Positions 6,520 through 12,639 of a stretch of 12,639 bases of DNA are shown piece after piece; the first letter of the stretch is position 1; each line of letters opens with the position of its first letter. Position numbers and translations under genes: made by a program. The DNA is taken from the NCBI GenBank assembly GCA_934216185.1, contig CAKQBM010000043.1, forward strand, positions 1 to 12,639, given 5' to 3'. The notes below the pieces were generated by a model. The model was not told where the DNA came from. It ran no database searches and saw only the letters and a list, made by a program, of their open reading frames with translations. This DNA comes from an uncultured Streptococcus sp. GTDB taxonomy: Bacteria; Bacillota; Bacilli; Lactobacillales; Streptococcaceae.

Positions 6520-6996
6520 TTATGCAGTTGCGTCAGCTATGTAAGCATAGATAGCTTCAGGTTCAGAAATTTTTGATAGGTCTTCAAGATGACCATTTCC
6601 AGTAAAGAAGTCCATCAACTGAGCAAGAATGTTGGTTTGACTTGAACTTGAATTATTAATGATAAAGAAGAGTAAGGATACTTCTACTTCCTTATCTGGC
6701 GCAATCATATTGTGGAAAGTCACTGGTTTTTCTAATCGAACCACTACAACTTTTTCAGCTAGATTATGAACAATATCTGTATGAGGAATAGCCACATTCG
6801 GCAAATCCTTACCCAAAAATTCCATATCTAAGCCAGTTGGAAATGACTTTTCACGCGTGATCAAGGCTTCACGATAGGTTGGAGTCACGATTTCTCGTTC
6901 TTCCAATAAAGTTGCAACCTGATCAAAGAGATGTTCTTGATTATTCGCTTCTAAACAAAACACAAGGTTTTTGTCAAAGAAATGATCTAATCCCAT
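6520..6996 (-). CDS. gatA: PTS EIIA component, fructose/mannitol/galactitol type
   Basis: A cytoplasmic phosphocarrier that accepts phosphate from HPr on a histidine and hands it to EIIB. It has the EIIA type 2 fold. The segment NVAIPHTD holds the phosphorylated histidine (His72 with the start chosen here). Conserved surroundings include FPTGLD and the later SLLFFIINN strand. I choose the ATG at 6994-6996 (158 residues) because GAAGGG lies 8 bases upstream. The in-frame ATG at 7015-7017 would be only about 9 bases from the predicted transcription start, leaving no room for a ribosome site. First gene of the operon, behind a very strong promoter. Whether the sugar is galactose, galactitol or another hexose cannot be read from the sequence; the symbol is by family. 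Confidence 0.87.
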   Translation of the reverse strand: MGLDHFFDKNLVFCLEANNQEHLFDQVATLLEEREIVTPTYREALITREKSFPTGLDMEFLGKDLPNVAIPHTDIVHNLAEKVVVVRLEKPVTFHNMIAPDKEVEVSLLFFIINNSSSSQTNILAQLMDFFTGNGHLEDLSKISEPEAIYAYIADATA

Positions 6997-7004
6997 AAGG
7001 TTTT

Positions 7005-7010
7005 CCCTTC
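7005..7010 (-). promoter_or_regulatory. Ribosome binding site fixing the EIIA start
   Basis: GAAGGG on the minus strand, with 8 bases before the ATG at 6994-6996. It supports the start seven codons inside the longest reading frame. Confidence 0.75.
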
Positions 7011-7032
7011 TTTCCATTAACTTTATGTGATA

Positions 7033-7061
7033 AGTATAACACTATATGAAATCGTTGTCAA
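7033..7061 (-). promoter_or_regulatory. Strong sigma-A promoter of the PTS operon
   Basis: A perfect -35 TTGACA (7056-7061) and a near-perfect -10 TATACT (7033-7038), separated by exactly 17 bp. Start of transcription is expected near 7026, giving a leader of about 30 bases. An imperfect dyad (GTG..TA....TA..CAC pattern, 7027-7042) overlaps the -10 box and could be an operator, but I would not insist on it. Confidence 0.92.
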
Positions 7062-7094
7062 TATTTTTTGTTGTTTTTTGTCTTATTTTGATTA

Positions 7095-7144
7095 TTTTGT
7101 TTACTTTTTATCTTTACAATCAAAACAAACAGTAAAAACAAACA
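7095..7144. promoter_or_regulatory. Cluster of TGTTTGT-type half-sites upstream of the PTS promoter
   Basis: ACAAACA occurs at 7125-7131 and again at 7138-7144, 13 bp apart, with TTTTGTTTAC in the opposite orientation near 7095-7104. The same 7-mer forms the arms of the operator repeats at the lac promoter. The sites lie about 60-80 bp upstream of the -35 box, a position more typical of an activator or a looping repressor. The region is very AT-rich, so chance matches are possible. Confidence 0.4.
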
Positions 7145-7173
7145 TTTTAAACGATTTAATCATATTCTAAATG

Positions 7174-7201
7174 CAAAAAAACAGGCCTTTTCAGCCTGTT
7201 T
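7174..7201 (-). terminator. Terminator of lepA
   Basis: On the minus strand, AAACAGGC (7194-7201) pairs with GCCTGTTT (7179-7186) around the loop TGAAAAG, and the T-run continues through A7175-A7181. It stands 54 bases after the lepA stop codon and separates lepA from the PTS operon. Confidence 0.93.
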
Positions 7202-7254
7202 ATCTTTTTTTATTATATTAATGACTTATACACAATAAAAACTATTTTGAAAAT

Positions 7255-9078
7255 CTACTCTTCATCCATGCTCAAAACGCTGAGGAAGGCTTCTTGTGGG
7301 ACTTCTACTGATCCAATAGCTTTCATACGTTTCTTACCAGCTTTTTGTTTTTCAAGGAGTTTACGTTTACGTGAAACATCACCACCATAACACTTGGCAA
7401 GTACGTTCTTACGAAGAGCCTTGATATCAGTACGAGCCACAATCTTGTGTCCAATTGCTGCTTGAATTGGAACCTCAAATTGTTGGCGAGGAATAATTTT
7501 CTTAAGTTTATCAACGATGAGTTTCCCACGTTCGTAGGCAAAGTCCTTGTGAACGATAAAGCTGAGGGCATCCACCTTGTCTCCATTGAGAAGGATATCC
7601 ATTTTCACTAGCTTAGATGGGCGGTACTCTGACAATTCGTAGTCAAAACTTGCATAACCACGTGTCGAAGATTTAAGTTTATCAAAGAAGTCAAAGACGA
7701 TTTCAGCAAGTGGTATTTGATAGATAACATTAACACGATTGTCATCAATATAATCCATGGTTACAAAATCCCCACGTTTGCGCTGAGCCAATTCCATCAC
7801 TGCTCCTACAAACTCTTGCGGTACCATAATCTGAGCCTTGACATACGGCTCTTCAATTGTCGCAATCTTGGTTGGGTCTGGGAATTCAGACGGGTTTGAC
7901 ACATCCATAGACTCCCCGTCTGTCAAATTAACCTTATAGATAACAGACGGCGCTGTCATGATGAGGTCAATGTTAAACTCACGCTCCAAACGCTCTTGGA
8001 TAACATCCATATGAAGAAGTCCAAGGAATCCACAACGGAAACCAAATCCAAGTGCCTGAGATGTTTCTGGTTCAAACTGCAAGCTGGCATCATTCAGTTG
8101 CAATTTTTCAAGCGCTTCACGGAGGTCATTGTACTTGTTTGATTCGATTGGATAGAGACCCGCAAAAACCATAGGATTCATCTGCTTGTAGCCATGTAAG
8201 GGCTCTTCCGCAGGATTGGTTGCCAAGGTAACGGTATCTCCCACACGAGTGTCCTGAACCGTCTTAATAGACGCTGCAATGTAACCAACATCACCAGTCG
8301 CAAGGAAATCACGACCAACTGCTTTGGGTGTAAAAATACCGACTTCCGTAACATCAAAGGTCTTACCATTGCTCATAAGCTGAATCTTATCACCAGGTTT
8401 AACCACCCCGTCCATAACACGAACTTGGAGGATAACCCCACGGTAAGCATCGTAAACAGAGTCAAAAATCAGGGCTTTGAGCGGAGCCGTCACATCACCT
8501 GTTGGCGCTGGCACTTTTTCTACGATTTGCTCAAGGATTTCTTCGATACCAATACCAGCCTTAGCAGAAGCCAATACTGCTTCGCTGGCATCCAAACCAA
8601 TCACATCTTCAATTTCTGTACGCACGCGCTCAGGATCTGCAGCTGGCAGGTCAATCTTGTTAATGACTGGCATGATTTCCAAATCATTGTCCAAGGCCAG
8701 ATAAACATTGGCAAGGGTTTGAGCTTCAATTCCTTGGGCAGCATCGACCACCAAAATAGCCCCCTCACAGGCAGCTAGCGAACGTGAAACTTCATAGGTA
8801 AAGTCCACGTGCCCCGGCGTGTCAATCAAGTGGAAAATATAAGTCTCTCCATCTTTTGCAGTGTAATTGAGCTCAATGGCATTCAACTTAATGGTAATCC
8901 CACGTTCCCGCTCTAAATCCATACTATCCAAAAGCTGGGCCTGCATTTCACGACTAGAAACCGTCTCCGTCTTTTCCAAAATGCGGTCTGCTAGAGTCGA
9001 TTTCCCGTGGTCAATATGGGCGATAATAGAGAAGTTACGGATCTTCTCCTGTCGTTTTTTCAATTCTTCTAAGTTCAT
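7255..9078 (-). CDS. lepA: Translation elongation factor 4 (LepA) GTPase
   Basis: A ribosome-associated GTPase involved in translation initiation and elongation fidelity, cytoplasmic or loosely membrane-bound. Sequence landmarks are the P-loop AHIDHGKST (20-28), the switch segment RGIT (59-62), DTPGH (86-90) and NKID (140-143). EF-G-like domains II, III and V follow, then the LepA-specific carboxyl domain with [18 protein letters not shown] place the start at the ATG at 9076-9078, giving 607 residues, the family's normal length. An in-frame ATG 21 codons further upstream (9139-9141) is rejected because it lies upstream of the gene's own promoter and has no ribosome site, while AAAGGA sits 8 bases before the chosen start. 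It is a single-gene unit with its own promoter and terminator, downstream of the tlyA-argR-recN-phosphoesterase cluster. Confidence 0.97.
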   Translation of the reverse strand: MNLEELKKRQEKIRNFSIIAHIDHGKSTLADRILEKTETVSSREMQAQLLDSMDLERERGITIKLNAIELNYTAKDGETYIFHLIDTPGHVDFTYEVSRSLAACEGAILVVDAAQGIEAQTLANVYLALDNDLEIMPVINKIDLPAADPERVRTEIEDVIGLDASEAVLASAKAGIGIEEILEQIVEKVPAPTGDVTAPLKALIFDSVYDAYRGVILQVRVMDGVVKPGDKIQLMSNGKTFDVTEVGIFTPKAVGRDFLATGDVGYIAASIKTVQDTRVGDTVTLATNPAEEPLHGYKQMNPMVFAGLYPIESNKYNDLREALEKLQLNDASLQFEPETSQALGFGFRCGFLGLLHMDVIQERLEREFNIDLIMTAPSVIYKVNLTDGESMDVSNPSEFPDPTKIATIEEPYVKAQIMVPQEFVGAVMELAQRKRGDFVTMDYIDDNRVNVIYQIPLAEIVFDFFDKLKSSTRGYASFDYELSEYRPSKLVKMDILLNGDKVDALSFIVHKDFAYERGKLIVDKLKKIIPRQQFEVPIQAAIGHKIVARTDIKALRKNVLAKCYGGDVSRKRKLLEKQKAGKKRMKAIGSVEVPQEAFLSVLSMDEE

Positions 9079-9086
9079 GATTCTCT

Positions 9087-9092
9087 TCCTTT
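9087..9092 (-). promoter_or_regulatory. Ribosome binding site fixing the LepA start
   Basis: AAAGGA on the minus strand, 8 bases before the ATG at 9076-9078. Together with the promoter at 9107-9135, it rules out the longer reading frame. Confidence 0.85.
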
Positions 9093-9106
9093 CAGGGTAT
9101 CTATTT

Positions 9107-9135
9107 ATTATAAATTGTTTTTGATATTTTGACAA
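9107..9135 (-). promoter_or_regulatory. Sigma-A promoter of lepA
   Basis: TTGTCA (9130-9135), a 17-bp spacer and a consensus TATAAT (9107-9112) on the minus strand. Transcription should start at about 9100-9101, giving a leader of about 22 bases. An 8-bp inverted repeat (ATACCCTG at 9140-9147, CAGGGTAT at 9093-9100 on the plus strand) brackets the promoter. Confidence 0.9.
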
Positions 9136-9156
9136 GACCATACCCTGCTAGGAGTA

Positions 9157-9885
9157 CTAATCTTCAGCGACAAAGCCGTCATTTTCGATAAAGTGATGTT
9201 CTGTCATTCCTTGGTCAGTAAAGACAATCCCATGAAGGACACCACCATAAACAGCTCCTCCGTCCATGCCAATCTTGCCATCTTCTGTCGTCCAAAGCTC
9301 AGCTGTACCACGCTCTTGCTTCAGCAAACCATAAACCGGTGTATGACCAAAGACAATGGTTTTCCCAGTATGATTTTCTGCTTCGTGGAATGGTTTTCTA
9401 AGCCAGACTTTTTTATAGTCTGTAGTTTCATGCCAGTCGTCCAAGGTCAAATCAATACCTGCGTGAACAAAGATATACTTGTCTGTCTCTACTACAAATG
9501 GCATTTGACGAATAAATTCGACCAAATCTGCCGCTTCAGTAGCAACCCGTTTGGCATCTTCTACCCCATCAACTGGCGCATCCAAGGGACGACCTAGGAT
9601 AGAGTTAATGGTTGTATCTCCGCCATTGCGACGATAGTGGTCATAACTTTCTTCTGGGTCATCTAACCAAGTCAAAAACATATACTCGTGATTTCCTGAC
9701 AAACAGATCACTCCTTGATTGTCCACTAAGTCCTTAACCATTTCAAGGACACGGCGACTATCCTCACCACGGTCAATCAAATCTCCTAGAAAGAGCAGCT
9801 GGGTTTGACCATCCCATGTTTTAAGAAGGTCTTCCAGCATCCCAGCTTTTCCGTGAACATCTCCAATTACATAATAGTCTGTCAT
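9157..9885 (-). CDS. PPP-family metallophosphoesterase (serine/threonine phosphatase-like)
   Basis: A 242-residue calcineurin-like phosphoesterase with the full set of PPP metal-binding motifs: GDVHG (8-12), GDLIDRG (34-40), GNHE (64-67), FVHAG with His141 and FGHTP with His181. These ligands hold a two-metal centre. Relatives include bacterial PrpA/PrpE-type phosphatases and the ApaH-like dinucleotide hydrolases; the sequence does not say whether the substrate is a phosphoprotein or a nucleotide. No membrane segment or signal peptide is seen. Its ATG is one base after the recN stop codon, and its ribosome site (AGGGAG) is inside the last recN codons, so the genes are co-transcribed and probably coupled. 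No terminator is visible after it, so read-through into lepA is likely. Confidence 0.9.
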   Translation of the reverse strand: MTDYYVIGDVHGKAGMLEDLLKTWDGQTQLLFLGDLIDRGEDSRRVLEMVKDLVDNQGVICLSGNHEYMFLTWLDDPEESYDHYRRNGGDTTINSILGRPLDAPVDGVEDAKRVATEAADLVEFIRQMPFVVETDKYIFVHAGIDLTLDDWHETTDYKKVWLRKPFHEAENHTGKTIVFGHTPVYGLLKQERGTAELWTTEDGKIGMDGGAVYGGVLHGIVFTDQGMTEHHFIENDGFVAED

Positions 9886-9886
9886 C

Positions 9887-11554
9887 TTATTTCTCCCTGT
9901 TTCTCAACAATTCTCTGGCTTGCGTCAGGGCTGCTTCCGTCACATTATCACCTGCCAACATCTTGGCAACTTCCTCTACTCGCTCTTCAACCGTCAAAAG
10001 ACGAACAGTCGAAACCGTTGAATGCTCATTGCTAATCTTCTCAATAAAGAATTGATAATCTGCAATCGCAATCACTTGTGGCAAATGGGAAATAGCCAGT
10101 ACCTGACCATGCTGACCAATCTTGTGAATCTTTTGTGCAATAGCTTGGGCTACACGACCTGAAACTCCCGTATCCACCTCATCAAAGACAATGCTGGTCT
10201 TGCCTTCTTTACGTGAAAAGGCAGATTTAATAGCTAGCATGAGACGGGATAATTCCCCACCAGATGCAACCTTGACCAAGGGTTTAAAGTCTTCTCCAGG
10301 GTTGGTTGAAATGTAAAACTCAACCGTTTCATTGCCCTCACGACTGAATTTGCCCTTGCTAAAACGAACCTGAAACTGGGCTTTTTCCATATAAAGATCT
10401 TGCAGTTCTTGTTTAATCTCTGCTTCCAGCTGCTGAGCCAAATCATGACGAGCAGAGGCAAGTTGACCTGCCAAATCGACAAGATTAACTTCTAATTTCT
10501 TAAGCTCTGCTTCCATGTCGTCAGACGAAAGGTTATTGCCTGTCAAGAGATTGTATTCTTCTGTAATCTTAGCAAAATAAAGCAAGACGTCATCCACAGT
10601 TCCACCATACTTACGAGTAATGGTATGAAGGAGATCCAAACGATTCTCGACCTGCATGAGACGATTGCCGTCAAAATCAAGGTCCTCAATGATAGCTTCC
10701 AAACGTTTGCTAATGTCTTCTAAGACATAGTAGGTCTCAGACAGAGAACTTGAAATTTCACGGTAGTCAGGGTCATACTCTTCAACACTTTCCATGTCAT
10801 TCATGGCCGAACGAACATTGGCCAGACTTGAAAAGTCCTCATTGTCCAACATGCTGTAGGCATTGGTCAGCGTATCCGCAATATTTTTATGGTTGAGAAG
10901 TTTCTCTCTCTCTTGGTTGAGAGTCAAGTCTTCTCCAGCCTGCAAGTTTGCTGCCTCAATCTCTGCCATTTGAAATTCCAACATTTCAATACGAGCCTTG
11001 TGTTCCTGTTGGTTTTTCTTGACTTCCAGAACCTGCTTACGCATTTTACGGTAGGCATCAAAACTCGTTTGATAGGTTTCTTTCAAGGCCCAAAAGGCTG
11101 TATCACCAAATTCATCCAACATCTGGATATGCAGTTGAGGACGCATTAACTCCTCTTGGTCATGCTGACCATGAATATCCACAAGATGTTGCCCAATAGC
11201 ACGCAAAACAGACAGATTGACCATCTGGCCATTGACACGACTAATACTACGACCATTTTGCAGAATTTCTCGACGGATGATGATTTCATCACCCATTTCC
11301 AAACCTTGTTCATCAAAAATTTCCTGCAAAAGGCGACTATTCTCAACTGAGAAAAGCCCCTCAATCTCTGCCTTTGGCGCACCGTGACGAATAACATCTG
11401 TCGTAGCACGAGCTCCCAACATCATATTCATGGCATCAATGATAATCGACTTCCCTGCACCCGTTTCACCAGTCAGGACTGTCATCCCCTTTTCAAAATT
11501 GAGAGAAATAGCCTCAATAATGGCAAAGTTTTTTATCGAAATTTCAAGTAACAT
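9887..11554 (-). CDS. recN: DNA repair protein RecN
   Basis: An SMC-like ATPase that acts early in double-strand break repair and recombination. The amino part has the Walker A motif GETGAGKS (29-36). A long helical region rich in E, K, Q and L (roughly 150-380) is the coiled coil. The carboxyl part has the ABC signature SGGEL (431-435), Walker B with FDEVDTGVSG (457-466) and the SHLPQ loop (489-493). The length of 555 residues is standard. It starts six bases after the argR stop codon with a weak ribosome site (GTAGGT), consistent with coupling to argR. An argR-recN pairing is widespread in Firmicutes. Confidence 0.97.
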   Translation of the reverse strand: MLLEISIKNFAIIEAISLNFEKGMTVLTGETGAGKSIIIDAMNMMLGARATTDVIRHGAPKAEIEGLFSVENSRLLQEIFDEQGLEMGDEIIIRREILQNGRSISRVNGQMVNLSVLRAIGQHLVDIHGQHDQEELMRPQLHIQMLDEFGDTAFWALKETYQTSFDAYRKMRKQVLEVKKNQQEHKARIEMLEFQMAEIEAANLQAGEDLTLNQEREKLLNHKNIADTLTNAYSMLDNEDFSSLANVRSAMNDMESVEEYDPDYREISSSLSETYYVLEDISKRLEAIIEDLDFDGNRLMQVENRLDLLHTITRKYGGTVDDVLLYFAKITEEYNLLTGNNLSSDDMEAELKKLEVNLVDLAGQLASARHDLAQQLEAEIKQELQDLYMEKAQFQVRFSKGKFSREGNETVEFYISTNPGEDFKPLVKVASGGELSRLMLAIKSAFSRKEGKTSIVFDEVDTGVSGRVAQAIAQKIHKIGQHGQVLAISHLPQVIAIADYQFFIEKISNEHSTVSTVRLLTVEERVEEVAKMLAGDNVTEAALTQARELLRNREK

Positions 11555-11560
11555 ATAGAC

Positions 11561-11992
11561 CTACCAATTTTTTACTTGTTCAAAGATTTCCTCAGCTAGA
11601 CTTTCACTTCTGGCAATGACTAAAATCGAGCTATCATCAGCTAAACAGCTAAAAATCTTGTCCGCAAAAGTCTCGGTTAACTGAGCTTTTACAAAAGCTG
11701 TATTTCCTGGGATAACCTGGAGATTGATCATCTTATCCATCAATTCAGCCGATTCGATATTGTCTTCAGCCAGTTGCAAACTTTTTACGATTGATTTTGG
11801 TAATTCATAGACATAGGTGTTATCTCTCAAAGGAATTTTGACAATGCCTAGCTCTTTGATATCTCGGGATACCGTCGCCTGAGTGGCAGTGATACCTGCT
11901 TCTTTCAAATGTTCTACAATTTCTTCTTGTGTACCGATTTGATAATCTGTCACAAATCGTCTGATTTTTTCAAGTCTCTCTTTTTTATTCAT
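11561..11992 (-). CDS. argR: Arginine repressor (ArgR/AhrC family)
   Basis: A 143-residue arginine-responsive transcription factor that acts as a hexamer on arginine synthesis and breakdown genes. The amino domain is a winged helix with the recognition segment ATQATVSRDIKEL (about 36-48). The carboxyl domain is the hexamerisation and arginine-binding part. In it the usual GDD arginine motif appears as ADDSSILVIA: the two aspartates are kept but the glycine before them is an alanine. The start ATG overlaps the end of tlyA by eight bases (ATGAATAA) and has no real ribosome site, so translation probably depends on ribosomes finishing tlyA. Streptococci often carry several ArgR paralogues; the location beside recN matches the one usually called AhrC. 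Symbol argR or ahrC are both defensible. Confidence 0.93.
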   Translation of the reverse strand: MNKKERLEKIRRFVTDYQIGTQEEIVEHLKEAGITATQATVSRDIKELGIVKIPLRDNTYVYELPKSIVKSLQLAEDNIESAELMDKMINLQVIPGNTAFVKAQLTETFADKIFSCLADDSSILVIARSESLAEEIFEQVKNW

Positions 11993-12639
11993 TTTTAAAT
12001 TGACTATGCGCCCTCTCTACTACTTCTTCAATCTCAGCAAGAACCTGATTGCTTGCTGACTCTTCTTTTTTCAAATACGCTAAAAACTCAATATTTCCAT
12101 GTCCACCTTGGATGGGAGAAAAGTCCAAACCAAGGACTGAAAAGCCTTCCTCTACTGCCATGGTTGTGACAGATTCAAGAACATTCTGATGCACCTTGGC
12201 ATCACGAATGATTCCATTTTTCCCAATTTGCTCACGACCTGCTTCAAACTGGGGCTTAACCAAAGCCACAACCTGACCTTGTTCAGCCAAGACACGGTGC
12301 AAGGCCGGAAGGATCAAACTGAGGGAAATGAAACTCACATCAATACTGGCAAAGCTCGGTTCCTTTTCGAAATCAGTCTTTTCTGCATAGCGGAAATTAA
12401 ACTGCTCCATGCTGACAACCCGTTGGTCTTGGCGTAGTTTCCAAGCCAACTGATTAGTACCAACATCGACTGCAAAGACCAACTCAGCACCATTTTGCAA
12501 CATGACATCGGTAAAACCTCCAGTAGAGGCACCGATATCAATCGTTGTAGCTCTTTTCACTGACAAATCAAAGATCTGCAAGGCCTTTTCTAATTTCAAG
12601 CCACCACGGCTGACATACTTGAGTTTCTCCCCCTTGAGT
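11985..12639 (-). CDS. tlyA: TlyA-family rRNA 2'-O-methyltransferase / hemolysin A homologue (5' end outside the window)
   Basis: The frame is open to the right edge, so the true start lies beyond 12639; about 218 codons are present out of roughly 270 usual for the family. The first visible residues, LKGEKLKYVSRGG, are the end of the S4 RNA-binding domain and continue without a break into the FtsJ-like methyltransferase domain. A TTG at 12597-12599 can be mistaken for a start but falls inside this conserved stretch. Methyltransferase landmarks are DIGASTGGFTD (SAM-binding loop), FAVDVG, SIDVSFISL and LVKPQFE. TlyA proteins methylate cytidine 2'-OH in rRNA; the haemolysin label is historical. 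It overlaps argR by eight bases. The upstream neighbours expected from related genomes (ispA, xseB, xseA) are not in the window. Confidence 0.93.
   Translation of the reverse strand, partial: LKGEKLKYVSRGGLKLEKALQIFDLSVKRATTIDIGASTGGFTDVMLQNGAELVFAVDVGTNQLAWKLRQDQRVVSMEQFNFRYAEKTDFEKEPSFASIDVSFISLSLILPALHRVLAEQGQVVALVKPQFEAGREQIGKNGIIRDAKVHQNVLESVTTMAVEEGFSVLGLDFSPIQGGHGNIEFLAYLKKEESASNQVLAEIEEVVERAHSQFKNE

Noticed and set aside
7141..7165. Possible CcpA (cre) site near TTTTAAACGATTTAA upstream of the PTS promoter
   Set aside because: Only the central CG and AT-rich flanks fit; several conserved cre positions are missing, so it is not better than chance in this AT-rich stretch.
8425..8778. 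Open frame of 117 codons on the plus strand opposite lepA, and similar ones opposite recN, EIIC and the phosphoesterase
   Set aside because: All lie wholly within strongly conserved minus-strand genes and show no initiation signals.
12597..12599. TTG as the start of the tlyA gene
   Set aside because: The frame continues upstream through KYVSRGG, part of the conserved S4-to-methyltransferase junction, to the window edge, so the gene is truncated by the window and does not start here.
1..12639. CRISPR array, tRNA/rRNA gene, prophage, toxin-antitoxin or defence island
   Set aside because: No regularly spaced repeats, tRNA cloverleaf or phage/defence protein motifs were seen on either strand; the genes are ordinary core and sugar-utilisation genes.

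Overview
The window is low-GC Firmicute DNA that looks like a mitis-group Streptococcus, most likely S. pneumoniae or a close relative. The evidence is two BOX repeat elements (both carry the conserved BOX-A core, CGGCAAGGCGACGCTGACG or its complement), LacABCD, LepA, RecN and ArgR proteins of streptococcal type, and the gene order tlyA-argR-recN-phosphoesterase-lepA, which I recall from pneumococcal genomes. Every protein gene I accept is on the minus strand, so transcription runs from high to low coordinates. The plus strand carries no convincing gene.

Right part (about 9157-12639): the distal end of a housekeeping operon. It holds tlyA (5' end cut by the window edge), argR/ahrC, recN and a PPP-family phosphoesterase, packed with overlaps or gaps of only a few bases. 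Next comes lepA (EF4) with its own strong promoter and a clear rho-independent terminator.

Middle (about 4440-7062): a three-gene galactitol-family PTS (EIIA, EIIB, EIIC) with an excellent sigma-A promoter. It ends in a hairpin terminator, with a 153-bp BOX element between the EIIC stop codon and that terminator.

Left part (about 266-4402): a lacX-like aldose epimerase gene, then the tagatose-6-phosphate operon lacA-lacB-lacC-lacD. The operon has a consensus promoter, two tandem 20-bp operator-like repeats over the transcription start, a leader of about 220 nt rich in inverted repeats, and a strong terminator after lacD. The PTS would import and phosphorylate a sugar, probably galactose. LacAB would isomerise galactose-6-phosphate to tagatose-6-phosphate, LacC would phosphorylate it, and LacD would split it into triose phosphates. 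LacX may interconvert sugar anomers. No regulator gene and no phospho-beta-galactosidase lies in the window.

The far left 322 bases carry no gene. They hold an imperfect palindrome (possibly part of a RUP element), a compact BOX element that appears to have inserted into a transcription terminator with a 19-21 bp direct duplication, and the lacD terminator. I see no CRISPR array, prophage, defence system or intact insertion sequence. The region is mostly ordinary core and sugar-utilisation DNA; the items worth a second look are in non-coding DNA.
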